A DNA stretch of 64,000 nucleotides from Corticium candelabrum. Taxonomy: Eukaryota > Porifera > Homoscleromorpha > Homosclerophorida > Plakinidae. A program made the translations under genes and the position numbers. The stretch is from NCBI RefSeq assembly GCF_963422355.1, contig NC_085087.1, positions 7,752,491 to 7,816,490 on the forward strand, read 5' to 3'. This document shows, piece after piece, positions 1-11,756 of this stretch (positions are counted from its first letter, which is position 1; every line of letters starts with the position of its first letter). The notes under the pieces were generated by a model, which did not search any database, was not told the DNA's origin, and saw only the letters and a program-made list of their open reading frames with translations.

Positions 1-774
1 ACGGAAGCGGGAGTTGGCGTAATAGTTATGTAGTGTAGGGTAAATTATGTAATGAAAGTACAGTAATAATAATACACACAACATGCGGGCACGTGACGGG
101 AAATCCGTGCTGTCTCATAGCAAAGCTCCGCCTCTAACTACAACATATCCTGTCGACGCGATCGCAGTGGTTCGATTCAGAGTGCCTCAAGTTGACAATT
201 GACCACGGTGAACAGGCTTTGTGGTTTGGGTCTGCGAGGTGACAACGAATTAAGAAAGAAAATGTCCGATTGTCGTCTTTTGCTCATATCGGTAAGGTTG
301 ATCGATCGATACACACAGGCATGCGTACCACATCAACTGCAGTTGTCGATCTGTATTGTCTAGCTGCTAGCCGGAGTGTTTTTCAAACATAGTACGAAGG
401 CTGATCAGGTCGACAGCGAAGCCTGTCTCGTGGATTCACTCTTTAGAATGGTAAACGCTGACATGCACACACCGTAGAAGTGCTTCCAAGCTTTGAAGAG
501 TCGGTGCTGCCTTTTAGGTCTCTGAATTGAACGTGACGATGCAGGTACGAGTATCTCCGGGTGATAGGATTGAGTTGCAACATGTTTGTGTTGTAGTCTA
601 CTGCCGTAGGAATGGCATCCAGGTTGGGGGGCCAAACCTCGATGCGCGGCAAGTGTAGCCTCGTGTACCCAGGACGTCTGCGCGCAATTGTAATTTTGCA
701 CTGTCGTCGATTGAAGCTCTTCGTCTTCTTCCACTTGTAGCTCGTTTTCGCGATGATCTATTTATATATAGTGA
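1..774. repeat. Duplicated non-coding backbone, no gene
   Basis: I see no credible coding exon here. Stretches recur elsewhere in the window: about 150-290 resembles 5461-5560, and about 545-774 resembles 16786-16860 and 17515-17640. This is the left part of a multi-copy segment that also flanks copy E. Open frames on the - strand are short and show no domain. Confidence 0.6.
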
Positions 775-1994
775 CAGGCGCGGATCCAGGATTTCTGGAA
801 AGAGGGGTTCCAGGTTTTGATAGACCACGCCTACTTCAGTCAATGCATTTTTATTGCTAGAGGTGCAAATGGCCCAGGCTTCTTAGAGCTTAGCTAAAGT
901 AAATGGCAACAGCTATGGAAACATATCTCTAGCAATGTGTCATGTTATAGATTCTCTAAATTATCAAAACTGTGTAACAGAATTGTAACTGCATCATGCC
1001 TATACTACTGCTAAATAAAACGTTAAGTAAATTACGGTGCAGTTATGTCTCTTTCAAACAAAGACTGTATGAACAATCTCCGTGGATGATTTGGTACAGA
1101 CTTAGTCTGCTGGTACCCTCTCTTTGCAATGCATGGAGATAACTGATAGGTGTGCAAGACACCTTGCATAAGTCTTCAGTCTCCTCAGTAGAGAAAATGA
1201 CCTCTCTGCTTCTGCACTTGTGCTAGGCAGTGTACATGCTATCAATAGCAGACGATGAACATTCGGGTACAACCGAGAGTCACAGGCTCCCAAGGCCAGG
1301 AGAAGGTTGTTGGGTATGGCTTTCTTGCACTCTTGCCCTCTTTTCCTTGCTTCTAGCATTGACTGGTATTTGCTTTGCCATACTGACTGCCACCTTCTCG
1401 CTTTACCTCGTAGAGACTTCTGGAATGGAGGATCGGCTTGCCAGTGCAACATTCCATCTACGCTTTTCATAGGGTCAACGTCAGAACGAACCAGAAATGT
1501 AGGCAATAGACACAACAATGCTCGGACATTATCTTGCTCACCATTAGATCGTTCGCGCATCTGAAGAAGCAGTGAGTCTAGGAGGGGTATCGCAACGCGG
1601 GTCGTTTGTAGTGCTCAGTCGGACTCCGACTACGTGTATTGCTCTGGTTTTGCTGTAAGTTCGTTTTTCTTGGAACGGATTCAACTGATCCAACTGTTTG
1701 CGAGTCGCAGAGTGTCTTGATATCAGAAGTCAAAGAGGTTGTCTAGATCCTACCCGCCTTGTTGCCTCAATTCTTTCAGTTACGTACTGAGTGAACCATT
1801 CCGTACGCAACAAAGATATCCTAGTCACGAGTCTGGAGATTCGCTGCCAGATCTCTCACTTCGTCAAGAATCTGCTTAGTTATTTAAATACTGAAAATGA
1901 GCACAATGCGGCTTCAAACCTTGTGGTCTAGTTAACTCCAAGGCTAACAAAGGGGGTTGCAACCCCCACAACCCCTACCCTAGATCCGCCACTA
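775..1994 (-). mobile_element. hAT-type DNA transposon, decayed
   Basis: The ends are inverted and hAT-like: the left begins CAGGCGCGGATCCAGG and the right reads inward from TAGTGGCGGATCTAGGG. The duplicated segment at 17.6 kb has the same flank uninterrupted (tatatagtgaccatagg near 17636), so it is the empty site. The target duplication is agtga at 770-774 and 1995-1999; a full 8-bp duplication would need point changes. The interior holds a - strand hAT transposase remnant. Confidence 0.8.
1102..1560 (-). pseudogene. hAT transposase C-terminal fragment
   Basis: The 152-residue open frame contains the hAT C-terminal dimerisation signature, with the core PSTSAEAERSFSLLRRLKTY close to its end. 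The N-terminal BED finger and the catalytic domain are not recognisable in the surrounding element, so this is a remnant. It lies between hAT-type termini on the - strand. Identity as hAT is firm from the motif; the exact subfamily is not resolved. Confidence 0.8.
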
Positions 1995-2061
1995 AGTGAC
2001 CATAGGCTGCTGACTTGGGGCCCGTGGCCCGTGGGCCCCCGTGGTTCTACCTAATTTGTTA

Positions 2062-2131
2062 TCCTCGCCCCAGACGCAGTGTGGATTGCAGTCCCGGATG
2101 CGCTGCCATCACCACTACTGGGCGAGGCTAG
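2062..2131. mobile_element. 75-bp MULE-like MITE, copy 1
   Basis: Short element bounded by cctcgccccag and ctgggcgagg(cta), with a core about acgcagtgtggattgcag. It is the same family as 5613-5687 (reverse orientation), 17402-17453 and 17707-17790. The target duplication is unclear here. Confidence 0.65.
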
Positions 2132-2342
2132 AAGGAATTGTACTCTAATTATAATAGTGTAAGGTTCTGGACCACTTTCTTTATTTCTACCGCTTCCTCC
2201 CATTTCTGGACCGTGTCTCTCCTATTTTCTAACACACTCAGTCACTGTCATGCAGGCAGTGGGCTCACCTTGGGCATTCCCAGGGCACAAATCTATGGTT
2301 CCTTTACCATTCTAGTAATCCTTGAGCTATCCTATTGACCCC

Positions 2343-2892
2343 CACAGAGGTATATGATAGGGTAGTATCGAGGATGAGATTGGTACGAAATGATGCACTT
2401 GCAGCCGTAGCATCCGAGACTGGCTCCATGCCCAGCACTATACACAACAGTAAGGATTGCATTCAAGGACAATTACCAGATGTACAGCAAACAGAGGTAT
2501 GTTTAATAAGGCTGGCTTCCACTCATATCTGCAATCATTATTGCATGACCAGTGCCCTAGACGGCCTACATACATACATACATACATACATACTAGTAGA
2601 CTACATACATACATACTAGTACACTACATACATCCATACTACAGAAACGACATAATGATATTGATTTTATGACAGGAAATAAAGTCGGAAGTCACTGATT
2701 TGAAAATTGAATTGGAGAGTGAAAGAGAAAAAAAGAATCAATTTGGAGGTTTACAACTACACAGCTAAAATTGTTGTAAGGATAAGATGAAACAAACTTT
2801 GTAGGAGGAAAACGTGAAATTGCGAAAAATTTCTGATGACCTCCAAACAAACAACCAAAGCTTAATAGTTAGTATTCATGATACAAATAGTG

Positions 2893-2951
<59 letters not shown>

Positions 2952-4587
2952 ACTGTTTAATTAAACAACAGATTTTGACGCGACAAGTACAAGACGCTAA
3001 CTGTCAACTACAAACACAAAACCAACAACTCGTTTACTTGCAGGTTTGATCACGCATGACTGCATGTGCTTTCTAGGTTATAGTCTCTCTAGATTTACTT
3101 TTCTTTATTTATACGTTTCTAGAACGTTTCGCTAGAATTACAAGGAAACGTTGTTAAACTCCAAGAAAGCAATTGTGTACTACAACGGACTTCGGACGTA
3201 TAGTATATCGACCTTTCAATGCTTTATTTATAATTTATTCATTATATATATTTAGAGTCTCAAGGCAGCAGTAGTTCATCTTGGATATAATTTATCAAAC
3301 ATTACCGACGAAGACGGTGCGGCCTGTTGCAGTAGTACGACAGGTAGAATGTGGAACACATTGAAATTAATTACTGCTCTAAAACAGTATTACAAACATT
3401 GTGTAAGTAGGAATTATGATATATAAGGAAATCGAGTCCTGTGACACTAGCCACTTGTTGCCCTATTTGGTACCTGGTAGCTCGTTTTTGCTGCCTGAGT
3501 TAACCTGTAGGCAGATATCTCAGAAGTATAATTCATCGTCTCACAATGGACAATATTGGATTAGACCATCTTGTAACAATCAACCATTTCAAGTGAGCCC
3601 ATATATTCTATTATCTTCAATAGATGCTTGTTGCATTGTTATTAACTCTGTGTCTACAACAGGTATTCTGTGATGCGAGTGCAGGTTGGACTTTGATCAT
3701 GAAGATTGATGGAAATCAACAAACGTTTGAATACAACAGCAACTTGTGGTCGAACAAGGAAACATTTCAACCAAATAACTTGGATTTGGATGACAAAGAA
3801 GCAAAACTGGCTTCGTATTGGACACTACCATTTACTGAACTTCGTCTGGGAATGAAAGTAGATGGAGCAACGACCAGATGGATCACCTTCAGCTATACCG
3901 CATCATCTCTCTACAGTCTTATTGCTGATGGGCAATACAAGCGGACGAGTATTGGTGAGAGTAAATGGAGAAGTTTACTGCCAACGACATCTTTGCAGAG
4001 AAATTGTAAAATGGTGAGTATGGCCCTTTGGGCTCCACGTGCACGCTTCCAACACCTATGTGTTTGACACTCATGTCAGGTCATGGCATTTAACACACAC
4101 TGAACAAATAAATAACAAATAAATAACAAATAAATAACAAATAAATAACAAATAAATAACAAATAAATAACAAATAAATAACAAATAAATAACAAATAAT
4201 CAGGCAGGTTGGCATTCTGCCTCATCTTGCGTACCAGTACAACCGTTTCTAACGTGCTAAAACGTTAGATGCATGATAGTTATGCGTGTAACCAAGACAG
4301 ATACCCTAGTGTTTGTCCGTATGCAAGTCTGTATAGAAAAAGCTAGCTGATGTTCTTTGCAGGAAGGATTTAACGCAAGAGCCACCGACCGTCATCAATT
4401 TTCAAATGCTCGTGCTCGCTTGGGCTTAGTTGCTAACGAGCAAACCACTTGTAATTCATTTGATTCTTTTATCGGTATCGGAACGAAGTACACGTCATTC
4501 AAAAATAGTGTTGGAAACTTAGCGAGACACAGTCCAGACAATGGTAATGTAAACATCAGAGCAATGGCCTACATCATGGCACGTTGA
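2343..4587 (+). CDS. Copy A: coiled-coil stalk plus fibrinogen-like C-terminus
   Basis: Multi-exon gene. The last three exons are clear: 3411-3592, 3663-4013 and 4363-4587 (stop TGA). They encode the same fibrinogen-like region as copies B to D, with GQYWIRP, VFCDASAGWTLIMKIDG and ARLGLVANEQTTC. Upstream, short exons near 2494, 2697, 2805, 2972, 3122 and 3256 encode heptad-like charged sequence such as EIKSEVTDLKIELESE, so a coiled coil replaces the collagen stalk of the paralogs. Joins I checked are in phase, including G|GA at 3411. I could not fix the start codon and saw no clear signal peptide. Probably a secreted or matrix protein; its role is inferred only from the domain. Confidence 0.7.
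2895..2950. repeat. (TG)n microsatellite
   Basis: Uninterrupted TG dinucleotide run in an intron of copy A. Copy E carries the equivalent run at 19057-19126, so it predates the duplication. Confidence 0.95.
4106..4200. repeat. 10-bp tandem repeat (aataaataac)n
   Basis: About nine near-perfect copies of a 10-bp AT-rich unit in the intron before the last exon of copy A. Absent from the matching introns of copies B to D. Confidence 0.9.
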
Positions 4588-5243
4588 TACATTGCACGCA
4601 GTAAGTACATCATGATGACATCAAAGTAGATGCTGTTCACTCTAGATGAGGTGTATACTCTCGTGTTGCTAACAATAGTTGCTTTTGTTGTTAGAATTTT
4701 AATCTTATAATAAGTACTATACAACGCAAAACATAGCAAACTGCAAGATCATGCTGAGCATGCATGCAGCCTCTAGCTAGCTTCTCCAGCTAAGTTTTAC
4801 TATATATCTCACTTTCATCTCCACCCCAACAGTAGAACTATATGATGCTGACTTAAACTCGTTGCTTGATTAGTTAAAGTTAGGCTAGAGCAATTGAGCT
4901 TGATTACTATGGATAAACGTGAACGAGCGTTATTTTTCTAGGACAAGCTGCCAAACAAGGAAACCTTTAATTAATTTTTACAGATGAATTAGCGCTCCTC
5001 AGGCTCTCCTTCTCCTTGAATTTTTTCTCTCCGCTTTCTCATCTCGCGGCGCGACGTTCCTCTACTAATAAAGTTTTTTTCTTTCCCCTTTCTCGTGTAA
5101 TTATTAAACTAGAATCTAGACATCTGTCCGCAGTTGTTGGTGCACTAAATAATTATTGATCCTAGACATTTATACTGCTTACCGTATAAACGTGTAAGGA
5201 TAGTCTTTCAAACAGCGATACTGTAATACACATTCATCCGGCA

Positions 5244-5281
<38 letters not shown>

Positions 5282-5460
5282 GGTTGTAGCCGCTGTCGTG
5301 TTATACGGGAACCGGGCACGACGGCGCGAGTAGATCTGGTTACCCAGGTACGAGCTAGCTGCAGTGATGTCATATGCAAATCTAGATACACAAACTTGCT
5401 ATAGGGTGTGGTCAGGGTGCGTTACACATGTACTGTACCTAAGGCTAATCATAGTAGAAC
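4588..5460. other. Intergenic, no gene seen
   Basis: 3' flank of copy A. AT-rich at first; a (GTCT)n tract lies at about 5247-5281. No exon, RNA gene or transposon end recognised. Confidence 0.6.
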
Positions 5461-5920
5461 CTAGCCTGTCGACGCGATCGCAATAGTTCCCGCGTGCCTC
5501 AAGTTGACAATTGACCATTCAGAGTGAACAGGCTTCCTGTATTCGTGCCAACGAATGATAGGAAAGAAAATGTCCGATTGTTGTCTTTTGCTTGTCCAAT
5601 GCATTGCAGTAGTAGCCTCGCCCCAGACGCAGTGATGATGGCAGCGCATCCGGGGCTGCAATCCACACTGCGTCTGGGGCGAGGCTATTGCAGTAGAGGC
5701 ATATGACGCATTGCAGCTTCAACTGATGCGATCAAAGGCGTATAACGCAAGGCGAGTGCCATTTCTGATCTCCCATTTCACCGCTGCGCTCCCTAACGTT
5801 AACGCGCCTGACAGCCGCCCCAAATCGCAATGTCGACAAGTACAGAGGCTACAACAACGCCAAAGTCCAATCGAAAGCTCAGATCCTAGCTATATCATCA
5901 GTGTGACACGCGCTGAGGAA
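5461..5920. repeat. Duplicated backbone segment (left part)
   Basis: Related to about 150-290 and, more closely, to 17085-17340, for example around gaggcatatgacgcattg and gtccaatcgaaagctcagat. The similarity resumes at 7785-7960, because a foldback element interrupts it between. Confidence 0.7.
5613..5687. mobile_element. 75-bp MULE-like MITE with 9-bp target duplication
   Basis: Inverted repeat ends TAGCCTCGCCCCAGACGCAG and its complement bound a 75-bp element. TTGCAGTAG flanks it on both sides (5604-5612 and 5688-5696). The duplicated locus at 17098-17115 has a single TTACAGTAG followed by the same right flank, so it is an empty site. The 9-bp duplication and the TAG-CTCGC terminus are those of the large MULE at 48309-56755. 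Confidence 0.85.
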
Positions 5921-5978
5921 TAGACGATACCGGTATTTGGGGGCGCATCTTCTACAGAATGCGCAATCTCGAGGGTAA

Positions 5979-6147
5979 AGCCTGATTCACAATACACCTC
6001 GCGTCGCGACGGGGCGTCTCGCGTCAAAGGATGACGTTTCCGACGCAACGCGCTGGAATAGGAAAAAATCCTATCCAACACGTCGCGTCGCGTCGGAAAC
6101 TGCCTCCTTTGACGCGAGACGACGCGAGGTGTATTGTGAACCAGGCT
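5979..6147. mobile_element. PIF/Harbinger-like hairpin MITE, 169 bp
   Basis: Almost the whole element folds back. The termini AGCCTGATTCACAATACACC and its complement continue into long CG-rich arms. TAA flanks both sides (5976-5978 and 6148-6150). The opposite arm of the host foldback element, near 7735-7742, has a single TAA and lacks the insertion. The 3-bp TAA duplication suggests PIF/Harbinger. Confidence 0.8.
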
Positions 6148-6693
6148 TAACACGCACCTTTCGCCGATCTCGCTGTACATAAAGTCCACGTTTCCGGGTC
6201 TACTTCTGGACCGTGGATCATCTTGCCGTTGACCAGGCTTCGTAAGTAAGTTCACTACTTACCATTTCGTGCATCTTATGAGAGACTTTGCCTGCGTAGA
6301 GGCGCGTAGGAAACCATTTCTTGAGTACGGCTTCTTGAGGGTAAGAGACTGCTGTTCAAGATGAAGTCGCCTGATTCACACTCTGAACAGATATACGTGG
6401 AGTGGAAGCAGACTACTCATAGTCTAGTAATGGATTAGTTTTAGCGAGTGAAATCATGCCACCTGGAAACCCATTTGGGGTAACCAGACATGTAGGACGT
6501 TCTGCGTTGTTTCTGGGCAGTCTAGCTTACTTCTGTATAGATGTGATTGGCCAAGTCGAAGATGTTACTGTGATAACTTGCACTCCATAGGTACTGACGC
6601 GGATCAGAGTACAGTACACGTACACTACAGTCTGTTTATTAGCACTAGCTGCCAGCCTACAAGTCCCAGCAACAGTTATGTCCAACGTAACAC

Positions 6694-6812
<119 letters not shown>

Positions 6813-6935
6813 ACGCACTAGCTATTCCATAGCTGTAATGTCTAAATCAGAAAGCAGAGGCTGTTCTACCTCATTGGCAGGTGCAGTTGATCAAGACATG
6901 TACGTATATAGTCTAGTGATCCTAGAGAAGTGAAG

Positions 6936-7125
6936 ATGTTGATTGTCAAAAATGTCACTGAGGCTGAAGCTGGTGGTTTACGTCGGATAATTGAACAGCA
7001 AGCAAATAAAATAGTGGAACTTGAAAACAAGATTAGGGTTCTCGAGTAAGACCTTGCATCTGCCAAGTCTGAGTGCAAGGAATCGCTCAACACACTGCTA
7101 AATGATAAAATCAAGTTTTACACAG
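6936..7125 (+). pseudogene. Captured coiled-coil coding fragment
   Basis: A + strand frame encodes heptad-like sequence (core IIEQQANKIVELENKIRVLE), is interrupted by one TAA at 7047-7049, and continues with SAKSECKESLNTLLNDK up to a splice-donor-like gttttg. It sits between the arms of the foldback element. It does not match the stalk of copy A. Gene of origin unknown. Confidence 0.45.
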
Positions 7126-7959
7126 GTTTTGTGTTGAGAAATTTGCTTGATACAGTGTGGAGTTGGATTGAACCAGCAGCCAAGACTATTAGTCTGTATA
7201 GCAAACAAAGAATCAAGTCAAGGTACATCAAGTGATGTAAGCTCATGAGCTCACCGCCTTCCATGAAGGATTGGGTGGGCTAGACGAATTTTTGCTAACT
7301 CTAGTTTGATAAGGTATACAGTTTCACAGTTCAAGAACGCTAGATGGAGGAAATAAGTAGTTCTATTGATATAATTCAGCCACACAGTGCGTCACGTTCG
7401 GTTACCCCGAATGGGTTCCCCTACCGCAAAATCTTAACCTGATAAAACTTCCATCGCTATGCAATGAGTAGTCTGTCTTTCCACTCCACGTATATCTGTT
7501 CAGAGTGTGAATCAGGCGTCTTCAGCTTGAACAGCAGTCTCTTACCCTCGAGAAGCCGTACTCAAGAAATGGCTTCCTACGCGTCTCTACGCAGGCAAAG
7601 TCTCTCACAAGATGCACGAAATGGTAAGTAGTGAACTTACTTACAAAGCCTTAGTCAACGGCAAGATGATCTACGGCTCAGAAGCAGACCCGGAAACGTG
7701 GACTTTGTGTATAGCGAGATCGGCGAAAGGAGCGTGTTACTCTCGAGCTCGAAGTTGCGCAAGCTCCGCCCCAAATATCGACTATTGATTACATACTTAC
7801 AAGTACAGTACACTCCCGCCGAGAAAGGCGGTACCGAACAAGGTGATGGCAGCGCATCCGGGGCTGAAATCCACACTTCCAAAAGGGGGAGGAACTGGCT
7901 GCGAGAAACTGGCTGCGAGAAAGCTCGAAAGGTGTAATGCGGTATGATACCCATGTCAG

Positions 7960-8243
7960 GTATCAGTTACCGGAACATGGCGGTATCACTTGGTGCACAG
8001 TTCCAACTCTCCTATGAAGAAACCATAATTGGCATTGCACTTGATAGCTGACAAAAACCGCTTCATAAATATATGCAAATCTTCCTCACTATCACAATGT
8101 CGTAAATACCGTGCAACAAACGTGGGCAGGCCTCTAGAGCTCGGAGTGCTGTGACGTCATTTTCCGTTCTTCGGTGAGCAATAAGAACGACTTGCTAGTG
8201 TGTGAGCAATCAGTATTAGTAAGCGTTTTTGTCTTTGATCATT
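7960..8243 (+). promoter_or_regulatory. Upstream region of copy B, shared with C and D
   Basis: About 280 bp directly upstream of the start codon is conserved in copies C (11470-11756) and D (20250-20540). It contains the octamer atgcaaat at 8073-8080 and a cAMP-response-like tgacgtca at 8152-8159, which reads tgatgtca in C and D. Conservation and position suggest the proximal promoter and 5'UTR. Confidence 0.5.
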
Positions 8244-10668
8244 ATGCAGCGAACACAACTCTTTGTGCTCTTGTCGTTGATGGTGACGGCCACAGCAACG
8301 TCAGCTTTACAAGAGAAGGTATTCTATACTGAAACGTCATCTTATTCAAATATCAATTGCATGGTCTTTACTCCTCTAGACGTGGAAATGAGTATTTTGA
8401 TAGTAACATTTATTGGTTTCATTGTAGGACGGCAAAGGTTTGAAGAATGGTGGATACCATTCTCAGACTGGTAATAAATATCACAATAATTTTCTGTGAC
8501 TGTGACTATGAGTAACAACTAGTAATGTTTCTGTCTGTTTCTAAAGTGACTCTATCAGGTTCTCTTGAAGTTCTTAGTAACAAAGGAGAAAAAGGAGACA
8601 AAGGTAATAACAATAAATAATCAAAATAGACAACAGAGTTTACAGGTTCCACAAAAACAATTCATTAATAGAAACTCACTGGGCAAATGAGTGAGGACAG
8701 TAAGTACGCTCAGATGTGCTACAAACAACATTGACGAATTAGTATTCAATCTCTAAAGACTAAACATAATAATTTTAAAGTAACAAAGTCATAAATAAAT
8801 GTTTAATTAATTGTATTATAATGAAATATATATTATAATTATACTTTATGCATAATAATCAAGAGGGAACTGTACCTTTTACGTGGAACAGATATATATT
8901 ATTCTTTCATATTTAATAAATAAATAAACAACAATAAAATATATGAATAATTTACAATCTTAAAAATACCTCATTGTAGGTGAAAAAGGAGGAGCCGGAA
9001 AAGTTGGTCCCAAAGGCAGTCAAGGTGAGCGCGGACCCGCAGGTGTTAAGGGCTTAACTGGTCCCAGTGGACCGCCAGGAATTCTTCGTCTAGACGAGTG
9101 CTCCAACACAAGAGAAGGCAATACCTATGAATTGACATTATTAAACGCTCTTAACCTTTTGATGTTTTGAGCAGGAATGATGAGATATAACAAGAAATTA
9201 ATGGAGATAGAGTACTGTGACAGCAACAAATGGATAACATTGTCTTCACTAACACTTCATCTTGGCAGTTCGTCTCAGCTGCCTGCATCATCGTGTAAGC
9301 AAATTGCACTCAACTACAAATCATCGTCCAGCAATGGACAATATTGGATCAAACCAGCTGCCAGTGACGTACCATTCAAGGTTGGACAGAGTTTAATAAT
9401 TTTAGTTCGTTGCTTTTAGAATTCATACAGATATTTTGTCTACAACAGGTATTCTGTGATGCGAATGAAGGTTGGACTTTGATTATGAAAGTAGATGGGA
9501 AATTACCGACCTTCTACTATGATAGCAAACTGTGGTCTAACAAGGAGACATTTCAATCAAATAATCTGGCGTTGGATGATAAAGAAACGAAACTGGCCTC
9601 GTACTGGACACTACCATTTACTGAAGTTCGTTTGGGAATGAAAGTAGATGGAACGATCAGATGGATCACTTTAAGCTATACCGCATCGTCTCTCTACAGT
9701 CTTATTGCCGATGGACAGTACAGGAAGACGAGTATCGGTGAGAGTAAATGGAGAAGTTTACTGCCAAGGTCGTCTTTGCAGAGAAATTGCAACAAGGTGA
9801 GCATTATCAGTGGACCACACCGCGCAACTTCATTAAAGTTACTTTTGTGACAATAATATCAGGGATGGCAGCCTTACGTGTCGGGCGTGGTCGCTTTCAA
9901 AATTTGGTGCATGCAGTGATGATCATGTAGTGAGCCGTCTTCTATTGTCTCTTTCGGAACTGTCAGGAGACTCCGAGGCTATTGCATGCAGCAGCTTCTG
10001 CGTAGTTTTGCAGACTGCCATCAGCTAGTGTGCAAAATAATTATAATAAAATATAGGTTAATTTATAATTGATTGGTATACGGTTCCGATAAGGAGACCG
10101 TAAGAGGGAGTGAGTCTACAAACAACTTGAAGCTTGTGCGGAGCTCTTGGTTTCTATGATACGAGATACGTATACTATTTATGCAGAATACATGTTACAA
10201 TAGATATCTGCAGACACCATGTGTGTTCTAAACAAGTACATTACATAGCCTACGTATTAAATAGAATAAGTTAATCAATGAGTCAACATGATCCTCTCTT
10301 GCTTGCAAACGTTTTTCAATATTTAAAAACTTTGGATATTGGTAATTACTACTACTACAAATGCACTGAAGTTTGTCCAGTTACAAATTTAATACGAAAA
10401 ACCAAGAATTTAATGTACTGAACTGAGTCTTTTGATACAGGAAGGATTCAACACAAGAAGCACTCACTCAACATATGGCCCAAAATGTGGTCGAGCTCGC
10501 GTAGGCTTTATTGCTAACGAGCAGAACAACTGTGACAGTCCTGATTCCTTTGTTGGTATCGGAACGCAACATTTAACATATAGAAATAGTGCTGGAAACT
10601 ATGCGGACAGCCATCCAGACAATGGTAACGTAAACATCAGAGCAATTGGTTACATCATGGTACGCTGA
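8244..10668 (+). CDS. Copy B: secreted collagen plus fibrinogen-like (ficolin-like) protein
   Basis: Seven exons join in phase into 364 residues: 8244-8318, 8428-8470, 8547-8603, 8980-9117, 9175-9380, 9449-9796 and 10441-10668. Residues 1-20 are a signal peptide (MQRTQLFVLLSLMVTATATS). About 14 Gly-X-Y triplets follow (KGEKGDKGEKGGAGKVGPKG onward), ending PSGPPG. Then come DECSNTREG|MMRYNKK, GQYWIKP, VFCDANEGWTLIMKVDG and a tail with RARVGFIANEQNNC. Signal peptide, short collagen stalk and fibrinogen-like domain is the ficolin layout, also seen in skeletal matrix proteins. It is expected to be extracellular and trimeric; ligand unknown. Intron 4 appears to use a GC donor (AAG|GCAATA). Confidence 0.85.
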
Positions 10669-11756
10669 AATATTGCAATGATCATGTTATGACATCAATG
10701 GATATTCTGTTCAGTCAAATTACATGAGATGGACATAACTCATATTGTTAACAATAGTCGCTTTCTATTCCTATTATTTTACTGATTTGCTTACGAGTTT
10801 TAGTGTAAGGTAATAGAGTTAGCATGACTAGATAAACATGAACAAAGACTTGATTGTAATGTTTCAAAGCCTAACTTCAAGAAAGGGTGTGAAGCTTGTC
10901 AATGGTAGCTATCGCAAAGTTACTGGTGGTAGTGTGTGTGCGCTCGCGTTGAGAAAAGAACTATCCTATCGCAGAATAGTCTAGACATAATTTTACAGTC
11001 ACTAGAAAGAAAAACGCGTGCAGTGTAAACTTGTGTCACACTTTTCGAATTTGCATAGTCATATAGAAGGTACACAAAAATCCTACACATTTTGTGAATT
11101 TGTATACGTAACGCCTTTGTATTGACCGACTAAAATTTCAGCACGCAACCGAATACAAACTATTGTTACTAATCTATAGGTGTTGATAGCTCAGAGACTG
11201 CATCTTTAGGAAGGGTGCACCGGACTCGCGTGCACCAGGCTCACGTGCATCGCTCTCAGAAGTGTGCAGTCTGGAAAGGTCTAGTAATCTGGTAAGAACA
11301 CTAACCACATCATTCTGACTTGGTCCACAATGCGGATCATTAAGTCAAAAGAATAGACGCGAAGGTGTAGTCTGGCACAGCACTCTGTCTCCTTTTGATT
11401 CCAAAAGGGCGGAGGAACTGGCTGCGCGAGAAAGGTGTGATGCGGTAAGATACCCATGTTCAGCATCAGTTACCGGAATATGCCGGTATCAGTTGGTGCC
11501 GGTTCTAACTCTCTCTCCCACTCCTGTAAAACAACCATAATTGGCGTTGCACTTGATAGCTGACAAAAACCGCTTCATATATAATATGCAAATCTTCCTC
11601 ACTATCACAATGTCGTAAATACCGTGCAACAAACGTGGACAGGCCTCTAGAGCTCGATGTACTGTGATGTCATATTCCGTTCTTCGGTGAGCAATAAGAA
11701 CGACTTGCCAGAGTGTGAGCAATCAGTATTAGTAGGCGTTTTTGTCTTTGATCATT
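10669..11756. repeat. Intergenic flank shared between copies
   Basis: 3' flank of copy B, then from about 10970 a segment repeated upstream of copy D (19440-20540). It includes the proximal region of copy C with its octamer atgcaaat near 11586. No exon seen. Confidence 0.65.

Noticed and set aside
5247..5281. CRISPR-like repeats
   Set aside because: Simple tetranucleotide repeat without spacers, in a eukaryotic genome. The same applies to the 29-bp units at 29282-29360, which are tandem without unique spacers.
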